Shown here piece by piece: positions 45,423-54,059 of a stretch of 64,000 bases of DNA. The stretch's first letter is position 1; each line of letters begins with the position of its first letter. The stretch lies in NCBI GenBank assembly GCA_016786705.1, contig JAEUVV010000005.1:52806-116805 (forward strand). The letters are read 5' to 3'. A program made the position numbers and the translations under genes. The notes below the pieces were generated by a model. The model was not told the DNA's origin. It was given only the letters and a program-made list of their open reading frames with translations, and ran no database searches. Source of the stretch: Taibaiella sp. Lineage in GTDB: Bacteria; Bacteroidota; Bacteroidia; Chitinophagales; Chitinophagaceae.

Positions 45423-45701
45423 TTACTTACGTAGACCTAATTTAGCAATCAGCTCACGATAACCGGTAAGGTTAGTGCGGCTTAAGTATTGCAATAAGCG
45501 CTTGCGTTGACCTACCATTTTAATCAAGCTTAAGTTGCTGGAGTGATCTTTCTTATTTCCACCTTTAATGTGTTGAGAAATATGATTGATACGCTCAGTT
45601 AAAAGAGCAACTTGTGCTTCTGTAGAACCAGTGTTCTTTTCAGAACCACCGAATGTTTTAAAAATGTTTGCTTTTTTAGCGTCGATAGTTGCGTTAGCCA
45701 T
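45423..45701 (-). CDS. rpsO: 30S ribosomal protein S15
   Basis: A 92-residue helical protein with [35 protein letters not shown], the four-helix S15 pattern. It binds 16S rRNA near the subunit bridge and in many bacteria represses its own translation. It stands alone with a promoter box at 45745-45752. Confidence 0.98.
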   Translation of the reverse strand: MANATIDAKKANIFKTFGGSEKNTGSTEAQVALLTERINHISQHIKGGNKKDHSSNLSLIKMVGQRKRLLQYLSRTNLTGYRELIAKLGLRK

Positions 45702-45744
45702 TATTTTAATTATTTTATTTCTTTCTGTGCAAAAATTCGGACGG

Positions 45745-45752
45745 CAAAGGTA
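45745..45752 (-). promoter_or_regulatory. rpsO promoter (-7 element)
   Basis: TACCTTTG on the minus strand fits TAnnTTTG. The leader of about 38 bases to the rpsO ATG leaves little room for an S15-binding fold. Confidence 0.6.
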
Positions 45753-45811
45753 AGTATATTATTTCAAATTCCAATAATATTTTATAAAATTACCTTTATC
45801 CTCCTTTTTTA

Positions 45812-47185
45812 TTATCCTTTTGATAAAGCATTTAATACATCATACTGGGTAATGATATGTACCTTACCACTATCATCTTTTGCCAATACCGCGTTGTTTT
45901 CTTTAGTAATATGGCCGCTTAAACGGTCTACAGGCAGATCCATAGCTACAACCGGGATTGCAGCCTCTAAAACTTCGTTTAAAGTTTTTTCCTTGATCTG
46001 CGCATCCTGCATGATCTTTTTAAACAGCCCGTTCTGGGAAACTGAACCAATGAAGTTTTCACCATCTTTGACCGGGATCTGCTCAATGTCATATTTCTGC
46101 ATCATTGCTAATGCGTCTGCTACGCTTTGGTCGCTGTTTAAGGTCAGTAATTTACGCGCACCCAGGCCATTCACCAGGTCCTGTACAGTATTGACTTCAA
46201 GGAAGCCCCTGTCCAGCATCCACTCATCATTATAGATCTTGCCAACATAGCGGCTGCCATGGTCATGGAAGATTACGACTACTACATCTTCAGGTTTTAA
46301 TTTCGCCTTCAGTTGTTTTAAGCCTGCCAGAGCGGAGCCGGCGGAATAACCAACAAAGATACCTTCTTCTTTAGCGATACGGCGTGCCATTACAGCGCCG
46401 TCTTTATCGGTCACCTGTTCAAAATGATCGATAGTATCTTTGATATAGTTTTCCGGTAAGAAGTCCTCTCCGATACCTTCAGTAATATAAGGGTGTACCT
46501 CGTTCATGTCCAGCTCGCCGGTATTGAACCATTTGGTCAATAAAGAGCCATAACTGTCGATCGCCCACACCTGGATGTTGGGATTCTTTTCTTTTAAGTA
46601 CTGTCCCGTACCGCTTACCGTACCTCCGGTGCCGGTAGCTACAATCAGGTGGGTTATTTTACCTTCGGTCTGTTCCCAGATCTCCGGGCCGGTCTGCTCA
46701 TAGTGCGCCAGGCGGTTGGCCAGGTTGTCATATTGATTTACGTACCAGCTGTTCGGCACTTCTGTGGCCAGTCTTTTAGACACGGAATAGTAAGATTGCG
46801 GATCTTCCGGCTCTACGTTGGTAGGACAAACGATTACTTCGGCGCCTACAGCTTTTAAGATATCTGCTTTCTCTTTAGATTGCTTATCGGTAGTGGTGAA
46901 GATACATTTATAACCTTTGTGGATAGCTGCTAAAGCAAGGCCCATACCGGTATTACCACTGGTACCTTCGATGATTGTGCCGCCGGGTTTTATTTTACCT
47001 TCCTGCTCGGCTACTTCCAGCATTTTCAGGGCCATACGGTCCTTAATGCTGTTGCCCGGGTTGAAAAATTCAACTTTAGCATAAACCTTACAAGGCAGGT
47101 CTGCTACTGTTTTGTGCAGGCGGATCAATGGTGTATTGCCGATCGTTTCAAGGATATTATTAAAAACCTTTTTGTCTGGTGTCAT
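45812..47185 (-). CDS. cbs: Cystathionine beta-synthase
   Basis: A 457-residue fold-type II PLP enzyme. PLP lysine is Lys48 in NSIKDRMA; EGTSGNTGMGLAL, GTGGTVSGTG and the end of the catalytic domain near residue 325 are typical. Two CBS domains follow (about 338-457), with KYDIEQIPVKDGE in the first. It may join serine and homocysteine, or make cysteine; the CBS domains favour cystathionine synthase. It has its own promoter box at 47212-47219. Confidence 0.88.
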   Translation of the reverse strand: MTPDKKVFNNILETIGNTPLIRLHKTVADLPCKVYAKVEFFNPGNSIKDRMALKMLEVAEQEGKIKPGGTIIEGTSGNTGMGLALAAIHKGYKCIFTTTDKQSKEKADILKAVGAEVIVCPTNVEPEDPQSYYSVSKRLATEVPNSWYVNQYDNLANRLAHYEQTGPEIWEQTEGKITHLIVATGTGGTVSGTGQYLKEKNPNIQVWAIDSYGSLLTKWFNTGELDMNEVHPYITEGIGEDFLPENYIKDTIDHFEQVTDKDGAVMARRIAKEEGIFVGYSAGSALAGLKQLKAKLKPEDVVVVIFHDHGSRYVGKIYNDEWMLDRGFLEVNTVQDLVNGLGARKLLTLNSDQSVADALAMMQKYDIEQIPVKDGENFIGSVSQNGLFKKIMQDAQIKEKTLNEVLEAAIPVVAMDLPVDRLSGHITKENNAVLAKDDSGKVHIITQYDVLNALSKG

Positions 47186-47211
47186 ACTCTTATAACTTTT
47201 TATTCAGCCGA

Positions 47212-47219
47212 CAAAGGTA
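47212..47219 (-). promoter_or_regulatory. cbs promoter (-7 element)
   Basis: TACCTTTG on the minus strand fits TAnnTTTG, 26 bases before the cbs ATG. Confidence 0.6.
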
Positions 47220-47370
47220 AGCTTTATCCATTGAAGTATATCTTATGGTAATGTTTAGATTTCTTTATGGAATTATAAAATCAGGTACGTCTTGCTATAG
47301 AATTCAATAGTACTCCGGGGTACCCATTTTTTTTAACCGGGAACATACCTGTTCCTTAAAACTTTAATTT

Positions 47371-47889
47371 ATGGCACAGTTGATTAGCAAGTCCGGGAAA
47401 TCAGCCCCGGCAGTAGACCTTACCCCAATGGTAGACCTGGGTTTTTTATTGATCGCGTTCTTCATGTTTACGACTACGATGTCCAGGCCCTTCGCGATGG
47501 ATATCCAGATGCCTTATAAAGAGAAGGAACTGGACAAACCCACACCGATTAAAGAAAGTACGGCAATGACCATTCTCCTGGGTGAGGATCATCAGTTATA
47601 TTATTATGAAGGCATGCCCGGAGCCAACCTTGAGGACAAACTGGTAGCTTCGGGTTTTGAAGGAGAGAATAATATCAGGGATAAGATAAAGGGGAAAAAG
47701 GCCAGCATAAATACCCTTGTAGCAAATGGAGGCCTGGAAGTTGGGGATAAACTTGTTGTGGTTATAAAAGCATCGGATGGGGCAACAACAGACGACCTGG
47801 TAAAAGTGCTGGATGAGATGTCCATCAGTAAAGTGCCGGTGTATTCCCTGACGGACATAAGCTCTGAAGAATTGGCTTTAATCCGATAA
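47371..47889 (+). CDS. ExbD/TolR-family biopolymer transport protein
   Basis: A 172-residue protein. A short cytosolic N-terminus leads to one membrane helix (about 18-36) with the conserved Asp22 (MVDLGFLLIAFFMF), then a periplasmic domain. ExbD couples proton flow to TonB-like motion. The genome copy normally lies next to exbB and tonB; neither is adjacent here. The downstream genes are two unknown membrane proteins. Confidence 0.85.
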   Translation: MAQLISKSGKSAPAVDLTPMVDLGFLLIAFFMFTTTMSRPFAMDIQMPYKEKELDKPTPIKESTAMTILLGEDHQLYYYEGMPGANLEDKLVASGFEGENNIRDKIKGKKASINTLVANGGLEVGDKLVVVIKASDGATTDDLVKVLDEMSISKVPVYSLTDISSEELALIR

Positions 47890-48033
47890 GGGGTATCTTT
47901 TACACTAAGTTTCCTCGAAGAGATGTTCGGGAGGATAAGTTGGTAAAACTCAAAAAAAATTTTAATTTGTATTTTGAAAACATTAGTGTAAATTTTATAC
48001 TTATGGGTTTATTTACAAAGATTTTAACCAAAT

Positions 48034-48501
48034 ATGCTTATGCGAAAAACAATTTTTGCAGGAATGCTGCTACTCGGGTTGGGTAGCGCTGCTACTGCCC
48101 ATGCCCGCCTTAAAATTCCCTTTGGAGAACGGGAGGTGATCGAAAAAGTGGCCGATCTGCCGGATACCGAAGAATACGCCGCGGACAGGACCGGTAAAAG
48201 ATTTATAGACCTGGGCAGGTTACACCATGAATATAATATCGCATGGATCTTGCCTTTGAATGTAACTCAGCCGCCCAGGCTGGTAGGAATGGTGCAGGGG
48301 GAAGCCAATACCTATTATGACCTTTCCGAGGAGCAGGTCAACGAAATCGTAAAAGCCAATAACCTGGATAAGGAAAAACTGCTCAGTCTTGGTTTTTATA
48401 CCCGTTTTGGGGGTAAAGTAGTGGCCGGGCTTTTAGTGCTCCTGATCATTTATGGCTTTATACCCTCGCGTAAAAAAGCAGCGACCCCGGAAACGGTTTA
48501 A
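48034..48501 (+). CDS. Hypothetical membrane-anchored protein
   Basis: A 155-residue protein. A signal peptide (1-24, ending AHA) and a C-terminal membrane helix (about 128-145, VVAGLLVLLIIYGFIP) with a short Lys-rich tail make it a periplasmic protein held at the inner membrane. I do not recognise the domain between. It lies between exbD and another membrane protein. Confidence 0.6.
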   Translation: MLMRKTIFAGMLLLGLGSAATAHARLKIPFGEREVIEKVADLPDTEEYAADRTGKRFIDLGRLHHEYNIAWILPLNVTQPPRLVGMVQGEANTYYDLSEEQVNEIVKANNLDKEKLLSLGFYTRFGGKVVAGLLVLLIIYGFIPSRKKAATPETV

Positions 48502-48548
48502 GCAAAAACAAACAAAGCAACAACAAACAAAACAAAAAAATAGCAAAA

Positions 48549-49253
48549 ATGTCCACTTATATAATTATCGCCCTGGTATTCGTAGCCATCTACGTCATGT
48601 TTTTCATGTATATGCAAAACAAAAGGAAAAAACTGGTACAGGCTTTTGCCGATATCAACATCTACAATGAGCTGCAGCATGCGGATCAATATAAAGAAGA
48701 AGCCCTGCGTGGCGATCATGCTTTTATACGTACCCAGTTAAAGGGCAATCCTATCGATAGTTTTGCCGTAGCCGCAAAGCCGCATACGGGTAAAGATAGG
48801 GCTAAGGATGTAGCTAAAGATACCCTTAAGTCAATGGCCACATTAGGTACTGTAAGGTATACTACCGTGCAGACCCCTAAATACCTGGTATTAAGCGGAG
48901 ATGAACTGCACCTGTTAGATATAGATACTGACGGTGATGTAGACCGCCACCTGGTTTTTGATCGCAACCGCCTGGAAGCATCATCGCTGGAAGAAGTCCC
49001 TTTGACAAAAGTACAGGCCGCCCAGGCAAAGGGTATCGGTGCCGGGGAATTGCTCAAAAGTTATCAACTTTCTTTACAGACGGATTCCGGATTTATTGTT
49101 CTTAATTTTTATAATATGCTGCTGTCCCCGGTAATTACCACCCAGGAAATGTTTACGCAGTCCGGAGATAAAATGGCCCGTAACTATGTGATAGGAATTG
49201 ATTTCCTGAACCGGTTAGGCGAAAAATACCGCAACCTTAAGATTTATAGCTAA
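48549..49253 (+). CDS. Hypothetical membrane-anchored cytosolic protein
   Basis: A 234-residue protein with one N-terminal membrane helix (about 4-23) followed by a positively charged region, so the rest should be cytosolic. The body is mixed, with no known motif. The N-terminus begins MSTYIIIALVFVAIYVMFF. It follows the previous gene by 47 bases and is probably in the same operon. Function unknown. Confidence 0.6.
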   Translation: MSTYIIIALVFVAIYVMFFMYMQNKRKKLVQAFADINIYNELQHADQYKEEALRGDHAFIRTQLKGNPIDSFAVAAKPHTGKDRAKDVAKDTLKSMATLGTVRYTTVQTPKYLVLSGDELHLLDIDTDGDVDRHLVFDRNRLEASSLEEVPLTKVQAAQAKGIGAGELLKSYQLSLQTDSGFIVLNFYNMLLSPVITTQEMFTQSGDKMARNYVIGIDFLNRLGEKYRNLKIYS

Positions 49254-49333
49254 TTCATTTTTTATTCAGGTATTACTTTTTCCCGCAAGGCTTACAAGAG
49301 GGATCCATGCCTGGATAAAGATTAATTTGCGCT

Positions 49334-49379
49334 GCTGTCCCATTAAACCCGGTTTACTCATCAGGTTTAATGGGACAGC
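49334..49379 (+). terminator. Probable terminator
   Basis: Perfect 16-base arms (49334-49349, 49364-49379) with a 14-base loop, 80 bases past the stop. Only a short T-run follows. Confidence 0.55.
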
Positions 49380-49477
49380 TTGTTCTGGTACTAAAGCAGC
49401 ATTTTGCAAATCATTTCTTAACTTGCGGATTATTTTAATTTGAAGACGGGCCGGATAGGTGCGTAAAATATAATGAT

Positions 49478-50527
49478 ATGGACAAACCTAAGATAGGGAT
49501 AACTGTAGGAGATTTGAACGGAGTTGGCTTGGAAACAATTATAAAGGTATTTTCCGATACCCGGATGCTGGACTTGTGTACACCGGTTATTTTCGGTTCT
49601 AATAAAGTGCTCAACTTTTATCGTAAAACCTTACCGGATTACCAGGTTAATTTTACCTCTGTAAAAAGCCTGGACCAGCTGAACCCTAAGCAGGTCAATA
49701 TTTTTAGCTGCTGGGAGGAAGACGTGCAGATCACGCCTGGAGAATTGACGGAAACTGCCGGGAAGTACGCCGTAAGATCTTTACAGGTAGCTACTTTAAG
49801 CCTGAAAGAAGGTGGGATAGATGCTATGGTCACCGCGCCAATTCACAAAAAGAATACCCAGACCCATGACTTCCAGTTTACTGGACATACCCCATACCTG
49901 AAGTCAGAGTTCAATGCTAAAGATGTGGTAATGATGCTGTATGCCGGGGATTTCAGAGTAGCGCTCATCACAGAGCATTTGCCCATCAGCGAAGTCAGCA
50001 AGCATATTACCCAGGACCTGATTATCAGCCGGGTCATGATGATCAAAGAATCCCTGCAAAAGGATTTTGGTATTGATAAGCCGAAAATCGCCATTCTGGG
50101 CCTGAACCCGCATGCCGGCGATAACGGCCTTATCGGGAAAGAAGAAGAAACGGTGATTAAACCGGCTATGGATATGTTACAACAGAAGGGATATCTGGTA
50201 TTTGGCCCTTATAGTGCCGATGGATTTTTCGCGCATAATATGCAAAGCAAATTCGATGTAGTAGTAGCAATGTACCACGACCAGGGTTTAATTCCGTTTA
50301 AATCTTTATCAGCGACTGATGGGGTTAACTATACGATAGGCTTACCGGTAGTGCGTACTTCACCCGATCATGGTACGGCCTTTGATATTGCCGGTAAAGG
50401 CGTCGCTAACCCGGACAGCCTGCGGGAAGCCGTATTTGAAGCCATCAGTATTTTGAAAAACAGGGCCGGTTTTGCGGAAAGAACCGCCAATCCATTAAAG
50501 AGAAACCAATTAACGAAAGAGCGATAA
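49478..50527 (+). CDS. pdxA: 4-hydroxythreonine-4-phosphate dehydrogenase
   Basis: A 349-residue enzyme of the DXP-dependent vitamin B6 pathway. Motifs include GITVGDLNGVGLE at the start, VTAPIHKKN, FTGHTPYLK (metal His) and AMYHDQGLIPFK (metal His), all typical of PdxA. It starts an operon with engB, dapD, a GldM-like gene and an MscS channel, with short gaps. Confidence 0.95.
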   Translation: MDKPKIGITVGDLNGVGLETIIKVFSDTRMLDLCTPVIFGSNKVLNFYRKTLPDYQVNFTSVKSLDQLNPKQVNIFSCWEEDVQITPGELTETAGKYAVRSLQVATLSLKEGGIDAMVTAPIHKKNTQTHDFQFTGHTPYLKSEFNAKDVVMMLYAGDFRVALITEHLPISEVSKHITQDLIISRVMMIKESLQKDFGIDKPKIAILGLNPHAGDNGLIGKEEETVIKPAMDMLQQKGYLVFGPYSADGFFAHNMQSKFDVVVAMYHDQGLIPFKSLSATDGVNYTIGLPVVRTSPDHGTAFDIAGKGVANPDSLREAVFEAISILKNRAGFAERTANPLKRNQLTKER

Positions 50528-50537
50528 ATTAAGCAAT

Positions 50538-51176
50538 TTGAAAAACGCAAAATATTTAATCAGCAGTCCCAGTATTTCCAAATGCCCTGCGCCCGACCGC
50601 CCGGAGTATGCATTTATAGGGCGTTCCAACGTGGGTAAATCCTCTTTGATTAACTTATTGACAGAGCAAAATGCTTTAGCTAAAGTTTCGGCTACGCCCG
50701 GTAAAACAATTTTGATCAACCACTTCCTCATTAATGGCAACAGCAAAGATGAAGGAGGCTGGTACCTGGTCGATTTACCCGGTTATGGTTATGCGAAGCG
50801 GTCTAAATCACAAAGGGAGCAATGGCTGAAAGTAATGAACGACTATTTTGAAAAACGGGAAAACTTAGTGACCATTTTCGTTTTGATCGATAGCCGTTTA
50901 TCTCCGCAGGCTAATGATATCGAGTTCCTGGAGGGTTTAGGGGAAATCGGTGTTCCATTTAACCTGGTATTTACCAAAGCCGATAAAAACTCACAGTCGG
51001 AAACCGCGAAGAATGTAAAAACCTTCCTGAACAAAATGAAAGAGAGCTGGGAATATATTCCGAAACACTTTGTAACCTCGACGGTAAAGAAGTCGGGAAG
51101 AAAGGAGATTTTGCAGTATATTGATGAACTCAACCAGCAGTATAAAGAACAGGGCAACCAGATTTTAGAACAATAA
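50538..51176 (+). CDS. engB: Ribosome biogenesis GTPase YsxC/EngB
   Basis: A 212-residue GTPase needed for large-subunit assembly. G1 is GRSNVGKSSL (28-37), G3 DLPGYG, G4 TKAD. The start is TTG at 50538 with the family beginning MKNAKYLISSPSISKCP; no ATG nearby would keep these residues. It follows pdxA by 10 bases. Confidence 0.94.
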   Translation: MKNAKYLISSPSISKCPAPDRPEYAFIGRSNVGKSSLINLLTEQNALAKVSATPGKTILINHFLINGNSKDEGGWYLVDLPGYGYAKRSKSQREQWLKVMNDYFEKRENLVTIFVLIDSRLSPQANDIEFLEGLGEIGVPFNLVFTKADKNSQSETAKNVKTFLNKMKESWEYIPKHFVTSTVKKSGRKEILQYIDELNQQYKEQGNQILEQ

Positions 51177-51206
51177 ACAAATAATATAAATCAGAAAAGC
51201 GTAACC

Positions 51207-52013
51207 ATGCAGGAATTAATACAGGCAGCATTTGCCGACAGGACTTTATTGAAAGAAGAAAAATATGAACAGGCAGTAAGATCAGTGATCGAAGCCGTTG
51301 ATAAAGGACAATTAAGGGTGGCAGAGCCGGTTGCCGGCGGCTGGCAGGTAAATGAGTGGGTTAAGCAGGCCATCCTGATGTATTTCGGTATCCAGAAAAT
51401 GAAAACCTGGAATGTGGAACCCTTCGAATTTTACGATAAAATGGACCTTAAAAAAGGTTACGAAGCTCTAGGCGTTCGCGCGGTACCGCATGCCGTAGCC
51501 CGTTATGGGGCTTATATCGCGCCAAATGTTGTTTTGATGCCCAGCTATGTAAATATAGGTGCTTATGTAGGCGAGGGTACCATGGTGGATACCTGGGCTA
51601 CAGTAGGTAGCTGTGCGCAGATCGGTAAAGATGTACATCTTTCCGGTGGCGTAGGTATAGGCGGCGTTCTAGAACCTCTTCAGGCCGCGCCGGTGATTGT
51701 TGAAGACGGTTGTTTTATCGGTTCCCGTTGCATCGTAGTGGAAGGGGTGCATATTGAAAAGGAAGCTGTACTAGGTGCTAATGTGGTATTGACACAAAGC
51801 ACTAAGATTATAGATGTAAGCGGTGCCGAGCCCGTAGAGTACAAAGGCCGGGTGCCGTCAAGAAGTGTAGTGATCCCGGGATCTTATACCAAGTCTTTTC
51901 CTGCGGGTGACTACCAGGTAAGCTGTGCCCTGATCATTGGTCAGCGTAAAGCCAGTACTGATTTGAAAACCTCCTTAAATGATGCCTTAAGAGACTTCAA
52001 TGTTTCGGTATAA
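51207..52013 (+). CDS. dapD: Tetrahydrodipicolinate N-succinyltransferase
   Basis: A 268-residue hexapeptide-repeat acyltransferase that makes N-succinyl-2-amino-6-oxopimelate in lysine and diaminopimelate synthesis. The left-handed beta-helix (about 100-220) is clear: NVVLMPSYVNIGAYVGEGTM, GSCAQIGKDVHLSGGVGIGG. It supplies diaminopimelate for peptidoglycan. Confidence 0.95.
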   Translation: MQELIQAAFADRTLLKEEKYEQAVRSVIEAVDKGQLRVAEPVAGGWQVNEWVKQAILMYFGIQKMKTWNVEPFEFYDKMDLKKGYEALGVRAVPHAVARYGAYIAPNVVLMPSYVNIGAYVGEGTMVDTWATVGSCAQIGKDVHLSGGVGIGGVLEPLQAAPVIVEDGCFIGSRCIVVEGVHIEKEAVLGANVVLTQSTKIIDVSGAEPVEYKGRVPSRSVVIPGSYTKSFPAGDYQVSCALIIGQRKASTDLKTSLNDALRDFNVSV

Positions 52014-52019
52014 TTGATC

Positions 52020-52736
52020 ATGAAGGGTTGGTTGAACCATATATTTTTTAAAGGACTGTGTTCTCTGCTGCTTTTTTCGATGCAGTCGCGGGCACAGTCT
52101 TTTAGCGTTAGCCCGCTTACGGTGCGTGGTTTTGCCGAAAATATTATCAGTGTAAGCGTGGACAACTGGGATTGCGGGCAGATACAGGTCAGGACCGATA
52201 ATGGTAAAATGAAGAAGGTGGGGGCTTGTCGTTATATGCTTATCCCCCAAAGGTTAGGCGTAGCCAATATTTCTGTCAGCAAAGTGCAGAACGGGGCCGT
52301 AATCGACCTTGGAGCCCGCCCTCTGAAGGTGGATGGGACAAGCCAGGCGGCGCGGGCAGAAGCAACAGAGCCATATAATACTAAATCCGGGAAAGTGAAA
52401 AAGCCTGAAGGGCCGCGTTTTGAGGCGAGCTTTGCCGGAAAGGTATCGGGAACCTTGAATCGGAGAACCGCATTTAAAAATAAGAAAGTCATTTTACTGT
52501 CGGATGATAATAAGGTTTTGGCGAATGCCGCGATTGTTTCGTTTCGCCTGGTGCTGATTGCAGGTGATGTGCTGGCCTATGAGCAACTCCTGGAGTCCGA
52601 TGAGTTAGATAAGGAAGCGGTGCAAGCCATACTCCGGCAAAAAGATAATACTAAAATATTATTTACCGGTATCCGGGTTAGGTACCAGGGAAAATTGATC
52701 TTATTAAAAGATATTGAGTTTGAATTAAAATCGTAG
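52020..52736 (+). CDS. GldM C-terminal-like secreted protein
   Basis: A 238-residue protein. A signal peptide (1-26, ending SRAQ) precedes two domains that resemble the GldM C-terminal domains: FSVSPLTVRGFAENIISVSVDNW with RLGVANISVSKVQNG, and RFEASFAGKVSGTLNRRTAF leading to VSFRLVLIAGDVLAYEQL. GldM is the T9SS energy-transducing motor; this copy has no N-terminal membrane helix. It lies six bases after dapD. ATG 52020 is chosen. The link to T9SS is by fold pattern only. Confidence 0.6.
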   Translation: MKGWLNHIFFKGLCSLLLFSMQSRAQSFSVSPLTVRGFAENIISVSVDNWDCGQIQVRTDNGKMKKVGACRYMLIPQRLGVANISVSKVQNGAVIDLGARPLKVDGTSQAARAEATEPYNTKSGKVKKPEGPRFEASFAGKVSGTLNRRTAFKNKKVILLSDDNKVLANAAIVSFRLVLIAGDVLAYEQLLESDELDKEAVQAILRQKDNTKILFTGIRVRYQGKLILLKDIEFELKS

Positions 52737-52738
52737 CA

Positions 52739-53932
52739 ATGGAATTTTTGAATGAGAAAATATTCGGATTAGCAATCATATTTTATATAAGATTTGCCGT
52801 AATCCTGGCAGTAGGCTTCTTGTTTAAAGGACTTATTTCGAAATTCTTAAGTAAATATGTATTTAAGATTTTCACCTCGGCCAGGGATGCAGACCATTCC
52901 GACAGTTTCGCCGCGCATATAAGAAAGCCGTTAAGCAATTTTATTTTTACCATTTTTGCTTATATCGCGGTCATGCAGCTGGCTACTTTGCTGGATGATA
53001 TTAATCTTTTCAGCAATCGCGTGAAGAGTATTGACAGTGCGCTTACTAATGGATCAAAGGCCCTGGCGGCAGGTAAGCAATTTACCCTGATGGACCTGAT
53101 TGAGCGCATTTTCTTTTTTGTCCAGATTTTCACCTTTACCAATATGGTGGTAAAGACCCTGAACTATGTTTTTAAAACACTTACCGATAAGGCCAGGGAA
53201 AAGGGTGATAAAGAGCGCCAGCAACTGTTGCCCTTATTACGGGATGTGTTAAAAGTATTGGTCTGGGCCGGGACCGTTTTCGTAATCCTGGGGGCGGTGT
53301 TTAAAGTAAATGTGGCCGCATTAATTGCTGGCCTGGGGGTAGGTGGTATCGCTATTGCCTTTGCCCTGAAAGATAGCCTTGAAAATCTTTTGTCTTCTTT
53401 TATGATCTTGCTGGACAAGCCATTTGTGATTGGTGATTACATCAAAATAAGCGGTACAGAAGGCAATGTAGAAAATGTAGGGTTCAGAAGTACGCTCATA
53501 CGTACACCGGACAAAACCCTGGTGTCTATGCCCAACCGCAACCTGATCAGCAACAGCCTGGAAAACTATTCTGAGCGGGGTGCAAAAAGAGTAAAGATGG
53601 TGATCGGTGCAGAATACGGTTTGTCCGTTGCCCAGTTGAAAACCATAGTAGCGGAGATTGCTAAGCGGATCGAAGGACATGAGAATACAGTGGGTAAGCC
53701 TACCGTAAACGTGGATAGCTTTGCCGATTCCGCCATCGCGATCAACGTGGCTTATTTTGTGAAACTGGGTACCGGGGCCTCTTTTGAATCGGTAAAAGAA
53801 GAATTGAATTTTGAGATCTATGAAGTGATGTATCAATATGGTACCGGCTTTCCTTACCCGACACAGACGAGTATCGAAGGTAAACCGTTCGATCACGTTA
53901 CTACCAAAACCGATGCGGGAAGCGGGCTTTAA
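52739..53932 (+). CDS. Mechanosensitive channel, MscS family
   Basis: A 397-residue membrane protein. The pore helix TM3 (about 191-225) shows the Gly/Ala pattern AALIAGLGVGGIAIAFAL, followed by ENLLSSFMILLDKPFVIGDY and the MscS beta domain. Two or three further helices precede it (10-35, 65-90, 122-145). It protects against osmotic downshock. It starts two bases after the GldM-like gene. Confidence 0.92.
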   Translation: MEFLNEKIFGLAIIFYIRFAVILAVGFLFKGLISKFLSKYVFKIFTSARDADHSDSFAAHIRKPLSNFIFTIFAYIAVMQLATLLDDINLFSNRVKSIDSALTNGSKALAAGKQFTLMDLIERIFFFVQIFTFTNMVVKTLNYVFKTLTDKAREKGDKERQQLLPLLRDVLKVLVWAGTVFVILGAVFKVNVAALIAGLGVGGIAIAFALKDSLENLLSSFMILLDKPFVIGDYIKISGTEGNVENVGFRSTLIRTPDKTLVSMPNRNLISNSLENYSERGAKRVKMVIGAEYGLSVAQLKTIVAEIAKRIEGHENTVGKPTVNVDSFADSAIAINVAYFVKLGTGASFESVKEELNFEIYEVMYQYGTGFPYPTQTSIEGKPFDHVTTKTDAGSGL

Positions 53933-54059
53933 ACTGTTTAAATGATGTAGTGCTCTTTAATGGGTTACTATTCTTGCTTTTCTGTATTAAGCATTCTATT
54001 ATCAGGTATACATCTGATGATATTTTAAATTTTGAATTTGTCACTTTTGAATTAGAAAA

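Noticed and set aside
45612..46235. A 207-codon plus-strand frame across rpsO and cbs
   Set aside because: Antisense to two well-supported genes and spans the gap between them; composition not protein-like.
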